The notes beneath the pieces were generated by a model that did not search any database, had not been told where the DNA came from, and saw only the letters and a list, made by a program, of their open reading frames with translations. Both the position numbers and the translations under genes were made by a program. Below are positions 1-11,728 of a stretch of 64,000 nucleotides of DNA, piece after piece; the stretch's first letter is position 1; every line of letters starts with the position of its first letter. The DNA comes from Rhizopus arrhizus (taxonomy: Eukaryota; Mucoromycota; Mucoromycetes; Mucorales; Rhizopodaceae). The DNA is taken from positions 372,001 to 436,000 of the forward strand of contig JAKZZE010000023.1 in assembly GCA_024220505.1 (NCBI GenBank). Reading direction: 5' to 3'.

Positions 1-2878
1 GCAACGAGCATTTTCTTTGTATACGAGGAAGAAATTGGATGCTGTTATTTCCAGTTCTTTGCCTCTTTGCCTTGTCACTTGCTATCTGATCATCCAGCAG
101 CTTAAAAAATTCGGTATACTGAATATTGGATAATTAGTTGATTGCGCTTAAAAAGATATTAATTAAACTTACAGCAGGTGATCTGTACTTTGGTACGCGA
201 ACTTCAAAATAATCAACTGTTTTCTTGCACAAGACATACAGTAGCGGACAAAACTGGTGCACAAAACTTTTTTTCAGCTTTTAACTACCATTACCTGCTC
301 ATGGTAATTGCAATAGTCATGAAACTGTACTAGAAGGAGAATATACTAGTCATTGTAATTTATGTATGTTCTAAGCATGACATTGTTAAAACTGAGCGAT
401 AAGCGTGCTTTAAATTTATAAAATTTTATATTTTCTAAAAACCGCAAAAGTGGCTAAAATCTTAGACTTTATATAATCATCTCATCTCTTGATATCATCG
501 GATGTTCTTCTTTGCATATGCTAATAATATGCGTGTATATCATTTTCAATAAAAGAACCCGGCTCTTTAACTACTCTTTTCCAAAGATCATCGACCCTTT
601 TTGATCTAGTGTCGTATCATCATACCTTTGCCATCAATTGCCACCTGGCATGCTTCAGCGGGCTTAGGCCGGGATTAGTGGCGGCTAAACTTGTAGCACA
701 GAAGCGCTGTTATCAAATATTGAGTTTGTGACATGCGTCGACTTGTGCCTTGTGTCTTGTGTCATTGTCATACTGAAACGAGAGATTACGACGTTTTAGA
801 CCACTATGCGCTAGGCTTTTGTGGTATGAAGTAAGCGAAATACATGTGTATATTTATGAGTTCATTATACCATCATATACTTGACACACATATTCCGGTC
901 CTCAATATCTAATACAGCCTTAAAACATAACAGAGCAGCCAGCATGCATCATTGTTTGATCACCGTGAAAAAATCGCTCAGGTTGCTCGACTTGCTTTCA
1001 ATATTAGTGTATACTATCTGCATCCATAATGTTCATATTTGTTTCATTGCTAAAGATAGCAGACTTCCAGCCCTCTATTGTATACAATGGCTTGTCGTGA
1101 TACCATATTCATCGCTTTTTCCGGCTAATGCAGCTGATGAAATTCTTCGATTCCTTACTTCCAGACTCAAAATCTAGCTTCCTACAGTGCCTTCAGACTG
1201 ACAATTTGCTAATACTGTATCTTAAGGTCCTCAAAATGTGCTGAGCATCAGAAACTGTGTGTAACGGACCTTGTCCAAGCTTTAGGTTGGTGATTGAGCT
1301 AGTAACGTTTCAGACTAAAAGCGGGAGACCTTCATGATCACAAGACATTAAGTTTCTTTCTTCCCTCTTTCTCCTGTTGATTGTCCATTTAGAGATTCTT
1401 GTTATTCTAGAAATATCTGTTGTCGTACGAACTAAGTGTATTCGAGATCTCAGAGTTTCGTTTTTACAGTTGCTTATTTTCTTAAACATATAAGGCTAGT
1501 ACTTTGTTATAGTGAATAGGGTAAAAACAAAAGGGGGGATTCAATGGGAAATACAAAATAACTACGGTTTTATATATTTTTTAAGAGCTACTAAAATTCA
1601 CTAATATGCGGTGAAATCTGAACGCAAACGGGAGAGATATGGGGAAAATTGAAAGAAGGCTAGACAAGCACCACATTTTTGGCGAAAATTGAAATATGCA
1701 AAAAATCACTAAAAATGACCTTATGGCTGAGGGATGTCCGGTACAGTTCCGGTTTACATAACATAATGTATATTTTGGACTGTCTTTCAGATGGTATATG
1801 CCACAAAAGTCGCAGACATATGGCGGAGATACAATGTTGATTTTAATTTTTGTGCACCAGTTTTGTCCGCTACTGTACATACGTTCCTTTTCAGTAAAAG
1901 GAGCCATTCTATCTGGATTTTGCTCCAGAAGAATTTCCTCCACCTTGTCGATTGTATCATTGGTGTACATGTCTTCTTCTTCAGACATGTATTGCTGTTG
2001 AAGCAAATACTCACAGTTTGGATAGCTTTCGTAAACGCCTTGATCCTTGTACTGCTCGTATATAGCCTTACGAGCTCTTGTTTTCTAAAAAACAAAGTTA
2101 GTTATGCAAGTACAATACTTTATGTGGCACTTACAGCGCTTCTACGGGTGACTTTTGCTGCTTTTCGTTTTCTTATAAATTCTTCAACTGGATCTTCCTC
2201 TTCACCCGTGGATATTCCCGCCTTCTTTGTATAATATTGGCGCTCGAGGTACTTGCGCAAATCGCGGTTGTTGGTATTTTTATATGAATAATGGCTATTC
2301 ACATAATCCTGCAGCAATTTAAATACTCTTTGATTTTCAGCAGACTTCAGAGGCTTTTCAAGAACATATTGAGATGATGGCGGCAGGTTGTTGTAGTGAT
2401 TTCTCACAGCATCCTATATTTCAGAGAAAAGCGATTAGTATATTTGTTTAAAATTGAATTTTAATGTTCTTACTTTGACAGCAGTAGCAATCGGCTTTGC
2501 GCCTTTGCCTGATTCTGCTTCAAGCTCATCGTATGCTTCTTTGAGCTTGCTGTATGCTACTTGCAAGGCCTGCTTTTCCTCTTGCTCTTTTCGAAGCATC
2601 TCTTTCAAACCATCATTTTCTTTTCTTAGCTCCATATAAATGGAAAAAGAAAGAGATACTTCATCAGTCTCCATGTCTTCGGCTTGGCGCATTCGCTTCT
2701 GAACATGGGTCATGGGAGGAAAACCAGGCCTAGGATAGGCAACGCTATCAGGAATGGCATCGCTTGAAGCAAGCTCAGGAACAACAACACGAGAAGGAAC
2801 AGCGATTGGTTGCCCAATAGAGTTAGAGCCACGAGCATTGGTAGGAGCAGGGTTGAATTGAATACCACGATCAGACAT
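1..2878 (-). pseudogene. Copy A of the unrecognised four-exon gene family, broken by a mariner element
   Basis: Read on the minus strand. Exon 1 is 2878-2474 (135 codons), exon 2 is 2413-2135 (93 codons), exon 3 starts at 2084, and a final exon runs from 118 past the window edge. Introns are GT..AG. Exon 3 is interrupted at a TA dinucleotide by the element at 239-1875 and resumes at 236-173. All splice sites and exon lengths match intact copy C. Exons 1-2 have open frames, so the transposon is the main lesion. One coding change is visible at the last exon start: Tyr in A, Cys in B and C. The product has a predicted coiled coil near residues 80-125 and a Lys/Arg-rich stretch at the exon 2/3 junction; I do not recognise the family. 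About 99% identical to copy B by eye. Confidence 0.75.
239..1875 (-). mobile_element. Degenerate Tc1/mariner-type element E1 inserted in gene copy A
   Basis: The ends are perfect inverted repeats of about 28 bp (239-266 and 1848-1875), starting CAGTAGCGG and flanked by TA duplications (237-238, 1876-1877). The length of 1637 bp matches the other mariners here. The interior keeps only eroded transposase sequence on the minus strand, for example a degraded KxxGxSVMxxG-type segment near 880-990. That segment is clearly related to the fragment at 16477-16806. No usable reading frame remains; the ORF at 881-1177 runs antisense to the old transposase and is not a gene. No inner inverted motif was found, unlike most mariners here. 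Confidence 0.8.
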
Positions 2879-3059
2879 ATTGTTATAAGAGTAATTTGAA
2901 ATAAAGACAAGCGAACTTGGCATCAAAATTGAATCTTTCTTAAATATTATCGAGTTTACAATGAAACTCAGTCTTAGTATAGCAAAAAAATATATATATA
3001 TATAAAGATTTCCTTTTCGAAATTTTGTTCCTTTTTTTTTCTTTTTGTTCAGCAATTTC

Positions 3060-3522
3060 CTTTTTCAACATCGCTCCGGTTATCGCAAGATAAGTAAAAA
3101 AAGAAAAAGAAAAAAGAAAAAAGAAAACTTTAGTTCTAACTTGCTGTAGTAGACATTAATACATGTATCCATGGCTGCTGTAGTTCCTTTGGTTCTTTGC
3201 ATATCTGCTCAAAAGGTAAATACATTCATATCTTTCAGTAATCTTTATTAAAAGTAAAATTAGATTCCTTTAGTTCGTGGCTGAAGCTTTATGGATGTCT
3301 TGGCATCCTGTTTTGTTAGTAAAAGAGCTTTAAGGTAAATAAATCAAGTACATTATGGTTTACTTTTATTAGTTTTATTTTATACAACTTTAGATGCTTT
3401 GGCTTCTGTTGTTCCATGATGTCTATAACCTCTTATAGCTTTGGATTCTTTTTACTACTGGCGCGCTTTTCTTTATGGGCTTTATTTACTACGCTCTTTT
3501 GTTTGCTGCTTCTATGGTCAAG
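3060..3522 (+). ncRNA. Candidate spliced non-coding transcript divergent from gene copy A
   Basis: On the strand opposite the gene and just upstream of it, consensus splice sites bound short exons: about 3060-3089, 3150-3215, 3264-3334 and 3394-3522. Donors are GTAAAT, GTAAAT and GTAAGC; acceptors end in TAG or TTAG. The same exon pattern occurs beside copies B and C. The only ATG-initiated frame across exons 2-3 is about 22 codons and is not conserved in C. In copy A the first donor is ATAAGT instead of GTAAGT, so this copy's first intron may no longer splice normally. Non-coding status and transcription are inference. Confidence 0.45.
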
Positions 3523-4013
3523 GTAAGCGTACTTTCCTTTTTTTTTTGCATCTACCGTTTGAATTTTTTTATTTGATCGTTTCCATGGATCCCCTGCTCG
3601 CTTTCCCTCCTTCCCCTACCCTTTTGTAATACTGTAATGAACCAATAATATATAATCAATATGGCAATAAAGCCCAAAAATAAATGAATAAAACTACATT
3701 TTTGACCAATAATACCGTGTTCTAAGCCTATTTTATTTCCCAATATAAATCATCCAAAGCTAAATATAGCCATAATAAGCCAATAAGGAAGCATTGCTAA
3801 AGAGCAACAGACGAATAAGGAAGCATTAGGAAAAGGTAACAAGCCAATAAAGAAGTGGTATTAAAGAGAAACGCAAGCATGTAAGGTCCTATAGAAAGGC
3901 ATCATACTTGTGTTTCGTCGTTAAAAGAATAATGAAGCGGCGCGTTGCCAAACAGTGATACGAAATATGGTCTAAAACTGAGCTGTGCAGTATCTAAAAT
4001 TCGACCAATTATA
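3523..4013. other. Upstream flank of gene copy A, no gene
   Basis: AT-rich sequence with short direct repeats (AAGGAAGCATT near 3787 and 3818; AGCCAATAA repeats). It matches, in inverted orientation and with divergence, the flank of copy C at about 30650-31030, including the GCGGCGCG block near 3937. It ends at the mariner insertion at 4016. No coding potential seen. Confidence 0.6.
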
Positions 4014-4015
4014 TA

Positions 4016-5677
4016 CAGTGGGTGGAAAAATGGTTCCAATGTTTTCGTCTTGCAACTTTAACGCTTTATAACTTTTGAACTACAAATGGTAACGACCCAT
4101 AAAAACATGAATTTTGTAGCGCTTTTGCAGATTATATCAGTGAATAAATATTTTGATTGCATCGTTACACAATCGGGAATAAACTAACATTAAGTACAAA
4201 AACCAACATTGGAACCATTTTTCCACTACAACTGTAGATAAGTTTATTTGTTATTTGGTGGAATTTTCACTAGAGCTTTTTAGCTGATTATGAGTCATAC
4301 CATTCCGGCTATCGCTGAAAAAGCCTACGTGACTTATAAAATTAATTTATCCCCGGTCAAAACGTTTTTTTTCCTTTTCTTTCTTTACATAACAAAGATT
4401 TGGGGTATCGCTATACATATGGTTCGCTCTCTCCCTAAAAACAAGCAAGAAAGCATCAAATTATTGGTTTTACAAGACAAGCCATACTCAGTGATAATGG
4501 AACGTATTTCTAACTTAAAAGATTCTACTTTAAGTAGATGTGCCAACAAGCTTTCTCCTGGTAGAGTAACAGCAAACCCTGGTAGAAAGGCTGTTCTACG
4601 CGTTACCACCAAGTCTTACATACGTAAGCAGATTGTTAATGGTACCCTCAAGGCTGCGAAGGCTGTCCATAAGTATCTAGTATGCACTGGCCACAGGATT
4701 AGCTACTCAGATACCATTAAGGTTATGAAAAGCATGAACTTTCATGCTAAGATAAAGGTAAAAAAGCCTTTATTGACTAAGGTTCAGGAAGCAAGACGAC
4801 TAGCATGGGCGGAAGAGCATAAAAATTGGACAAGCGATGACTGGAGACGTATGGTATTTAGTGACGAAACAAAAGTCAACGTTTATGGGTCAGATGGTTG
4901 CAAATACTTTTGGAGTCGACCAGATGATAAACTTCAACCCCATCATCTCGACTTGACAGTTAAAGGAGGGGGTGTTAGCATTATGGTATGGGGTTGTATT
5001 ACCTACGACGGGCCTGGTTATGCATGCTGGATTAGTGAAGGCACAATGAAGGCTTCTGATTATGTCGGAATTCTTAGTACAACTCTTATGGATAGCCTTG
5101 AGTACTATGGTTACAAGCATCAGGACATCTATTTTCAACAGGATAACGATCCTAAACACACGTCAAAGCTAGCTAGGCAATAGTTCAAGGACAACAACTT
5201 CAAGTGTGACCATACCTTCAACTGGCCTTCACAAAGTCCAGATCTAAACCCAATAGAGCACATCTGGCAGCATCTTAAGCTCAAGTTAAGTGCGTATGAT
5301 ATTAGGGCAAAAGGTGTGCATGAATTATGGGATCGAGTTGAAAAAGAATGGTCTACTTTTACAGCAGAAGACTGTAGGAGATACATAGACAGTATGCCTG
5401 ATCGTTGTAGAGCTGTAATTGCTGCGAAGGGTGGTCATACGAGATATTAATAAAATAAAGCATGTAGTGGAAAAATGGTTCCAATGTTGGTTTTTGTACT
5501 TAATGTTAGTTTATTCCCGATTGTGTAACGATGCAATCAAAATATTTATTCACTGATATAAGCTGCAAAAGCGCTACAAAATGCATGTTTTTATGGGTCG
5601 TTACCATTTGTAGTTCAAAAGTTATAAAGCGTTAAAGTTGCAAGACGAAAACATTGGAACCATTTTTCCACCCACTG
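4016..5677 (+). mobile_element. Tc1/mariner element E2 (DD37E type)
   Basis: This is 1662 bp long and flanked by TA (4014-4015, 5678-5679). Terminal regions of about 213 bp (4016-4229 and 5464-5677) are near-perfect inverted repeats. Each is bounded by an outer motif (GTGGAAAAATGG) and an inner copy in inverted orientation. The element carries one transposase gene with a single nonsense mutation. It landed beside the truncated mariner at 5680-6526. Confidence 0.9.
4419..5450 (+). pseudogene. Tc1/mariner transposase of E2, one internal stop
   Basis: A 1032-bp frame (343 codons plus stop) starting MVRSLP, the same length as the transposases of E4 and E10 and, after correcting 1 nt, E9. N-terminal helix-turn-helix region about residues 1-110. 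DDE catalytic core: first Asp in VFSDETKVN, second in QQDNDPKH, Glu in NPIEHIW. Spacing between second Asp and Glu is 37 residues (DD37E). A TAG at about 5181-5183 replaces the Trp of the (W)F(K/V/E) segment seen in the other copies, so the E-containing C-terminus is cut off. The enzyme would cut and paste the element at TA sites. The longer frame from 4290 adds unconserved upstream sequence, so I start at 4419. Confidence 0.88.
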
Positions 5678-5679
5678 TA

Positions 5680-6158
5680 CATCCGTCAGAGCCCCAAATG
5701 TTGACTTTTGTATCATCAGAGAACAGTACACGTTGCCAGTCATCTGTAGTCCAGTTTTGGTACTTTTTGGCCCATGCTAGCCGTCTCTTCATGTGTTTTG
5801 TGATTAACAAAGGCCATTTGACCTTAATCGCAGAAAAGAAGTTCGTCGATTTTAATACGTTTATAGCGGTTTTGTATGATATGGAATACCTCAGCTCCAT
5901 GGGTTTATCATGTACTTCCCTCGCAGTCTTGAGTTGGCCATGTACAACCTGAAGTTTGATGACTCTCTTCGTCTGAGCGGACACAACCATCAGTCTACCA
6001 CCAAGCCCACGCTGTCGGATAGGGAAAAACTTGTTCGCATAGTTATTAACTGTTGCATACGTAACCCCAAAGCGGTTTGCAACATCCATAGAGTCTTTTC
6101 CGGCAAGTAGAGCGGAATTTATATCGTTTTTGATGTCAGCTGAGAGAGATGCAGGCAT
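5680..6158 (-). pseudogene. Mariner transposase N-terminal half (E3)
   Basis: An open frame from MPASLSADIKN at 6158 covers the helix-turn-helix domain and reaches the first catalytic Asp region (LFSDDTKVNIWGSDG). It then runs into the terminal repeat of E2. Roughly 160 of about 340 residues remain; the second Asp and the Glu are absent. It cannot encode an active transposase. Confidence 0.8.
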
Positions 6159-6526
6159 GATTGAAGTGCTTAGAAAATTTAAAAAATTAAATGGAAAAAT
6201 TTGAAGAAAAAGAGAAAAATGACTTTTTCTATACTTTTGGAGTCTTTATGACTCATAATATGTCAATAAAAGTCCGCAAAATCTGTCTGTCGGTCCGTGT
6301 ATCCGACGTTTATGGAAGTGAAAAAACTCTAAAAATAAACCAGTCTCCTTTTAGCAGTTGATTTCGGATCAATAATCACCAGCTGAGATTGAAAATACAG
6401 CATACGATATTCTACTATCTGTGCTACATATGTGCAAAATTTCACGGTGATATACCAATTTGGTAGTACAGAACAACCAAAAACGCTAATAATATCATAA
6501 TGTTTTTAGAGTTTTTTCACCCACTG
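5680..6526 (-). mobile_element. Truncated mariner element E3 (5' half only)
   Basis: The 5' terminal region is present at 6526 back to about 6310. The outer end starts CAGTGGGTGAAAAAACTC and an inner inverted copy lies near 6314-6335; TA follows at 6527-6528. The element's 3' half is missing: sequence left of E2 shows no transposase C-terminus. E2 abuts the break. E3 lies against the gypsy fragment at 6529-7312. Confidence 0.8.
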
Positions 6527-6528
6527 TA

Positions 6529-7312
6529 TATATTCCTCGACTAGATGTTTGTGGGGTGACCATTCTTGATTCAAGTGGTGTGCTTTATTTATTGCACCGG
6601 AAAAAGTCGCGACAAGGAATCGGCAGGGTTTTGTACGCCCGGCAGGTGCAAAATATCATAATCGTACTCCATCAGACAAGCAGCCCATCTTGACAATTTA
6701 GGACTTGGTTTTTTTGGAGACATGATATAGGTAAGCGCAGCATTGTCAGTACGTAGCTTGAAATAACGACCCATCAAGTAGTGTCTATACTTGTTCACAG
6801 CCCAAATGATAGCAGCGGCTTCTTGATGTACCGCAGAGTACCCTACCTCCGGTCCACGCAACGTACGAGAATTGTATGAAATCACCTCCTTTTCGGCTGA
6901 ACCATCAGGTGATTGGGACAAGATGGCAGAGATCCCATGGTTGGAAGCATCGGTTGTGAGGATTTGGATCTGTTGGCGATCAGGGTACGTCAAAACGGGT
7001 GCATGTATTAATCTTTGTTGAAGTATGCGGAACGCCTTCTCTTCTGAATTGCCCCATTGAAAAGTCTTGTTTTTCTTTAGCATGTTGGTTAATGGTACAG
7101 CAATGTTAGCATAGCGATCGATGAACCTTCGATAATAACCAGCAGTCCCCAAAAACGAGCGCACTTCATCAGCATTTCGTGGTGTAGGAAAACTTGTAAT
7201 CTTGTCAGTATTATGAGAGTGAGGAGACACACCTTCTCCCGAAATGGTATGTCCGAGATATTCGACTTTACTGGACCCAAAGTGACATTTCTTGAATTTT
7301 AGCTTCATGTTC
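6529..7312 (-). pseudogene. Ty3/gypsy pol fragment: end of RT plus RNase H
   Basis: The minus-strand frame ends at 6589. It contains the RT tail (KKCHFGSSKVEYLGH, then SFLGTAGYYRRFI), the RNase H start (TTDASNHGISAIL) and later RNase H blocks (LRTDNAALTYI, NPADSLSRL). The catalytic YxDD region of RT is absent. The upstream edge (7300-7330) fuses to viral polymerase sequence in another frame. The downstream edge stops at the TA where E3 inserted, so protease, gag and integrase are all missing. It lies on the same strand as the viral sequence and the LTR at 13592-13931. Whether it belongs to that LTR family cannot be tested here. Confidence 0.85.
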
Positions 7313-8107
7313 ATTGATTTTAAGACCAGTTTGTAATTTAGCATAATCGTCTCCTTTCACACCAACAACTTTTGGACCAACACCAGTAATGATTCTGTTG
7401 CCGAATACAACTGCGAGTTTTGTGTTTCCGCATTTTGTATCTAAAAACCCCGACCCTTTTTCACCATTTGTTGTTCCTTTAAACATACCATGCATCACAA
7501 AATTTAAATTGCCTCTAACATAAAAATATTGCTTTATGGTTTCATCAGTGGCTCCAAAAAGTCTAGTCATCTCCTTTTCTATTTCTAAAGTAACCGGGTT
7601 TTGTTGTGAGTCCCACTGCTCTCCATCTGCAATAGCTACCCTTACAGAATTTGGTAGTTTTTCAATAGCTTGATACATTCTCAATCTAAATTGAGCAGGA
7701 GTTTCATAATCATCAGTAAAATAATCATCTTGCATAGCGTCTTTAAAAAGAAAACCTTGTCCCCTCATCCATCCAATAAATTGTAAATTAATCCTAGCTG
7801 GCGATTGCAATAAAGCTTGTCCACCTTTCAAAAGATCTAATTTGTGATTCTTTATTGGTTTAAATTGATCTTTATTGCTACAAGTCAAATTAAGGGAAAA
7901 AAATTTCTTTATTTCAGCGTCAAATCTTCCGTGATAATTCCTTTGTTTAATTGCTTTAATGGCAGTCAAAACAGTATAATTCAATTTTTCGCGATTTTTA
8001 AGGTAATCTTTTCTCCAAACTTGTTGAAAAGTTTCTTTAGCAATCTGTCTAGCATAAATGATAGATTCATTTGTTAATTTAGGTTTCTTTTCAATACGTC
8101 CTATTCT
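7312..8107 (-). pseudogene. Endogenous RNA-virus RdRp palm region (alphavirus-supergroup-like)
   Basis: An open minus-strand frame shows the polymerase motifs in order. Motif A is the DxxxxD pattern in ADGEQWDSQQN (about 7596-7628). Motif B is SGxxxTxxxNT in GSGFLDTKCGNT (about 7430-7465). Motif C is GDD at 7346-7354. This layout is typical of RdRps of the alphavirus-like supergroup (Alsuviricetes). The sequence stops about ten codons after GDD, where gypsy sequence begins, so the polymerase C-terminus is lost. It continues the viral polyprotein from 8108-8640 after a one-base frameshift near 8108. Host range is unknown; a fungal virus is the simplest guess. Not a functional gene as it stands. 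Confidence 0.8.
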
Positions 8108-8640
8108 TCCTGAGCAACTAAAGATTCAACCGGAGTGTTGTTATAATGATTACCTGTACCAGGCAGAACAGATCTATAATATTTTGGCTTAAATTTCTTA
8201 ATGATCTCACTCTTAGTTCTCGAGTGAATGAAACCATCCCAATTAATTTGAACATTAGTTTCAACATTTAATCCTCGAACTGGTCCAAATTCATTTAAAG
8301 CAGAAGATCTAGTCCAAGCCCCAGAAGGGTCAATGAAAGATGCTAATTTATATGCATCACTACCCGTCCTAAGTTTTGTGTTAGAAATGAAATTTTAAGG
8401 AGGCTCAATTTTTGTATTTTCAGCCCAAGAAGAAGTAATAGGTTCATAATTCATACCTAAATTCATATGTTTTCTAGACAATTCTGGTAAAACAATTTTT
8501 GAAAAAGTAGATTTCACACCAACTTGATAACTAAGGTCATCATGAATATTGACGTTAAATGGATCAAATTTTCTTTTATTGTAATAAAAGGTTTTAGTCT
8601 TTTTGTTATACATAATAAATTCATCCGGACAATTGTAATC
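8108..8640 (-). pseudogene. Endogenous RNA-virus polyprotein segment between helicase and RdRp
   Basis: Minus-strand coding sequence directly downstream, in register, of the helicase segment at 11958-13591. The two are separated only by mariner E4 and its TA duplication. One TAA stop lies at 8395-8397 and a one-base frameshift near 8108; otherwise the frame is open. No named motif is visible. Its position corresponds to the linker and N-terminal part of the polymerase in alpha-like polyproteins. Composition is AT-rich like the other viral parts. Confidence 0.7.
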
Positions 8641-9023
8641 TACAGTGGGTGGACTAATTGTCCCAGTGTTTCAACATTTTTTACTTTGGACACTGTAACT
8701 CGACCAATTCTTAGGCTATGTGGCTAGTTTTATGCTCATTAGAAAGGTCGCACGTCGTGCTACATAATATTAAAGAGCCATCGTTCGGAGATAGCACAGT
8801 CTGAGTTAATCAGCAATAGAAAAAAAACGCCGCACTGGGACAATTTTTCCGCTACCTGCTTATTTTGCAATGTGTTCTAAAGATCGCCTTTTTATCAATC
8901 AGAAATCACCGGAACTTACGTACCAGTCTTATCTATGATAATCTATGGCTCATATCTTTAATGTAAAGTATAAATAGCTTTATGTTATTCTTTTTTTTTA
9001 ACATTATTCTTAGTCTCTTTATA

Positions 9024-10661
9024 CAGTAGGTGAAAAAATACGAGCAACCTTTTGGAAAAATCGACTTTTTTCGCTATATCAAAAGGTGCATGCCAACTAC
9101 CGGCTTGAGACTCCTATGGTATATTTTCGGGGTCATGTGTTTTGAAACAGTAAAGAACTCATGTAGCAATGCTGGAAATTGAGAGAGGAATGAGAATCCG
9201 AATTTAAAAATTTGACTTCCGACCAGCTTAAATTATGTATAGTAATCATACGTTTACATTTAAGTCAACAAAGAACATATCGGAAGACTATATAGCGTAC
9301 TTGTATGGAACTGTGAACGTTCCTCATTGTATCCATATAAAAGCAAGTGCAACTTCAAGAGCCCTTGGTTTCTTTTTTTTTTGCTCAATTTCTCTCACTA
9401 CTTCTCACCATCATGCCTAAATCTATACCAATGGAAAAGCAATCCAGAAATAAAAGATATATCACTGAATAGCATGAAGCCAGAGGATATCACAGATAAG
9501 TATTACGTTCATTCTCGCACAGTTAAAAGGTATACTAGGAAGCTTTTTCCATGAAATTCACACCTGTCGGCTGGAAGACATACTATTGTCTCTTATGCCA
9601 TGAAGCACTATATCGAGCTGTGTATTATTACTGGTCATCGAACAGTAGCGAAAGAGCTATTCAGGGAGTTAGGTAAGTTTGGTTACTTGTTCATGTACCG
9701 TTCAGGAGTAAATGCGCTGAGATCCATAAAGTGCCACCGAGAGCTAAAAAAAAGAAGGCATTCTTAAAAAAGGATCATTGAAAAAAGCAGATGGCCTGAG
9801 CAAAAAGGCATGGCAACTGGTCAAGTCAAGAGTGACGACCAGTAGCGTTCTCAGCTGAAGCAAAGACTAGCATCTAGTGATCAGATGGAGTAAAGTAGTA
9901 TAGAGTAGTATAAAATGACATTTTGCTCCCTCATCACATCGACATTACAGTAAAGCACAGCAGCCGTAGGACCAACATATGCGGTCACATAGCTACTCCG
10001 GGACCAGCTTAGATATGTCAGTTTTATGATGATAACATAAACTCAACGACTTGTCTGCATATACTTAGCATTATTTACATGAACACATTAGAGTATCATC
10101 TTTTGAAGACATCTGATGTATACCTTCAGAGTGATAGCGGCGTAAAGCATAAATTAAAAATCATAACTGTATAGGTGCGCGGTTTCAGTGTAAGGTATAT
10201 AAACTATTGGTATGCTCAAAGTCTGGATTTAAATCATATAAAGCATGTTTGGCATCAGCTCAAACTTAATCTGACACCACATGAAGTCGGAGAAAGAGGT
10301 GTCAGAAAGCTTTAGCAATTTGTGGATGTAGAGCGAAATAAACTCAATGCAAATGCTTGCAAGGGGTACATCAATAGTATGCCAGCCAAAGTAGAAGCAC
10401 TTATTAAAGCAAAGGGAAGATATAGAAAATATTAAATAAACATAGCGAATTTTGAAAAATCATCATTGGCTCTTTTATGACTGTCTTTCCCTTTTTAAAA
10501 AGCTTGTACTTCAAGTAGAGTCAATCTCTTTAGTGTATTGTATGTATCTTTGTTGCCTTAATTAGTGTGTGTGATATTAAAGCTCTGGCGAATGTACACA
10601 CGAAAATAAAAAGATATGAAGACAAATCGAACAGAGGTTGCTCGTATTTTTTCACCTACTG
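9024..10661 (+). mobile_element. Degenerate mariner E5 nested in E4
   Basis: 1638 bp with TA at 9022-9023 and 10662-10663. The ends start CAGTAGGTGAAAAAATA. It inserted in the 5' part of E4, upstream of the E4 transposase. Its last 246 bp (10416-10661) recur as an isolated fragment at 13934-14179. Confidence 0.88.
9413..10435 (+). pseudogene. Decayed mariner transposase of E5
   Basis: Starts at an ATG (MPKSIP) and ends KAKGRYRKY-stop at 10435. Many stops and frameshifts lie between. The segment near 10200-10260 reads YAQSLDLNHIKHVW, where the catalytic Glu of the usual NPIEH is replaced by Lys. This copy is long dead, older than most transposases in the window. Confidence 0.75.
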
Positions 10662-10696
10662 TATACTGCACTTCTTACGACTTTGTCCCGCATTAA

Positions 10697-11728
10697 ATGA
10701 CTCCTACTATCAGCAAATCTGTTCAGAAACAAATCCAAATGCTTTTGGCTAGTAATATGACATATGAACAAGTTATGGAACGCATTCCCGGATTGAAAAA
10801 GTCAACTTTAGGTAGGTATGTGAACACATTTTTTCCAAATCGAATGAAGACAGCCCCTGGTAAAAGAGCAACTACTGGTGAAACTACCAAGTCATACATC
10901 CGTAGACAAGTAATAAAGGGTGAACTCAAGACAGCCAAAGCAGTACATCAATATCTGAATGGTTTGGGATATACTATTGGTTATTCTGGAGTCTTGAAGC
11001 TTCTTAAAAGTATGAACTTCAGAGCTAAAATCAAAGCGAAGAATCCTCTGCTTAGTAAACAGCACAAGGAACGACGTTTAGCATGGGCTATGGCCCACAA
11101 AGGCTGAACAACCGATGACTGGAGGCGTATGGTGTTTAGTGATGAGACTAAAGTTAATGTTTTCGGATCAGACGGTTGCAAGTATTACTGGAGCCGACCA
11201 GACGATGTATTGCAGCCTCATCACTTAGACCTTACAGTGAAAGGCGACCAAGGAAGTGTCATGGTATGGGGTTGTATTACTTATGATGGCCCTGGATATG
11301 CTTGTTGGATACATGATGGAACTATGAAAGCTGTGGATTATGTAAATATCTTGGAAACTACACTTATGGACAGAGTAAAGTACTATGGATACAATCCTGA
11401 GGATATCTATTTTCAACAAGATAAGGATCCCAAGCACACTTCGAAGCTTGCTAAGCGATGGTTTGTGCATAATAACTTCAAGAGTGATCATATCTTTAGC
11501 TGGCCAGCCCAAAGTTCCGATGTAAACCCTATTGAACATGTATGGCATCACCTTAAACTCAAGCTGAGTGTATATGACACTAAGGCTAAAGGAGTGCATG
11601 AGTTATGGGAAAGAATCGAAAAAGAATGGAATACTTTTACAGTGGATGAGTGTAGAAGATATATAGATAGCATGCCGGATAGTTGTAAAGCAGTTATTAA
11701 TGCTAAAGGGGGACATACCCGTTATTAA
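10697..11728 (+). pseudogene. Tc1/mariner transposase of E4, one internal stop
   Basis: 1032 bp, start MTPTISKSVQKQIQ, end GGHTRY-stop. DDE residues are present: VFSDETKVNVFG, QQDKDPKH, NPIEHVW, with 37-residue spacing between second Asp and Glu. A TGA at about 11105-11107 stands where relatives have Trp (HKDW); this is the only clear inactivating change. Closest in the window to E2. It would act on its own ends at 8643 and 11955. Confidence 0.88.

Noticed and set aside
881..1177. 98-residue open frame on the plus strand
   Set aside because: It lies antisense to degraded mariner transposase sequence and resembles the equally antisense frame at 16477-16896.
4290..4418. Upstream extension of the E2 transposase
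   Set aside because: Not conserved in E4, E9 or E10, whose genes all start at the position corresponding to 4419.
7268..7344. A possible RdRp-reverse transcriptase fusion protein
   Set aside because: The two parts are in different frames at the junction, so no fused product is encoded.
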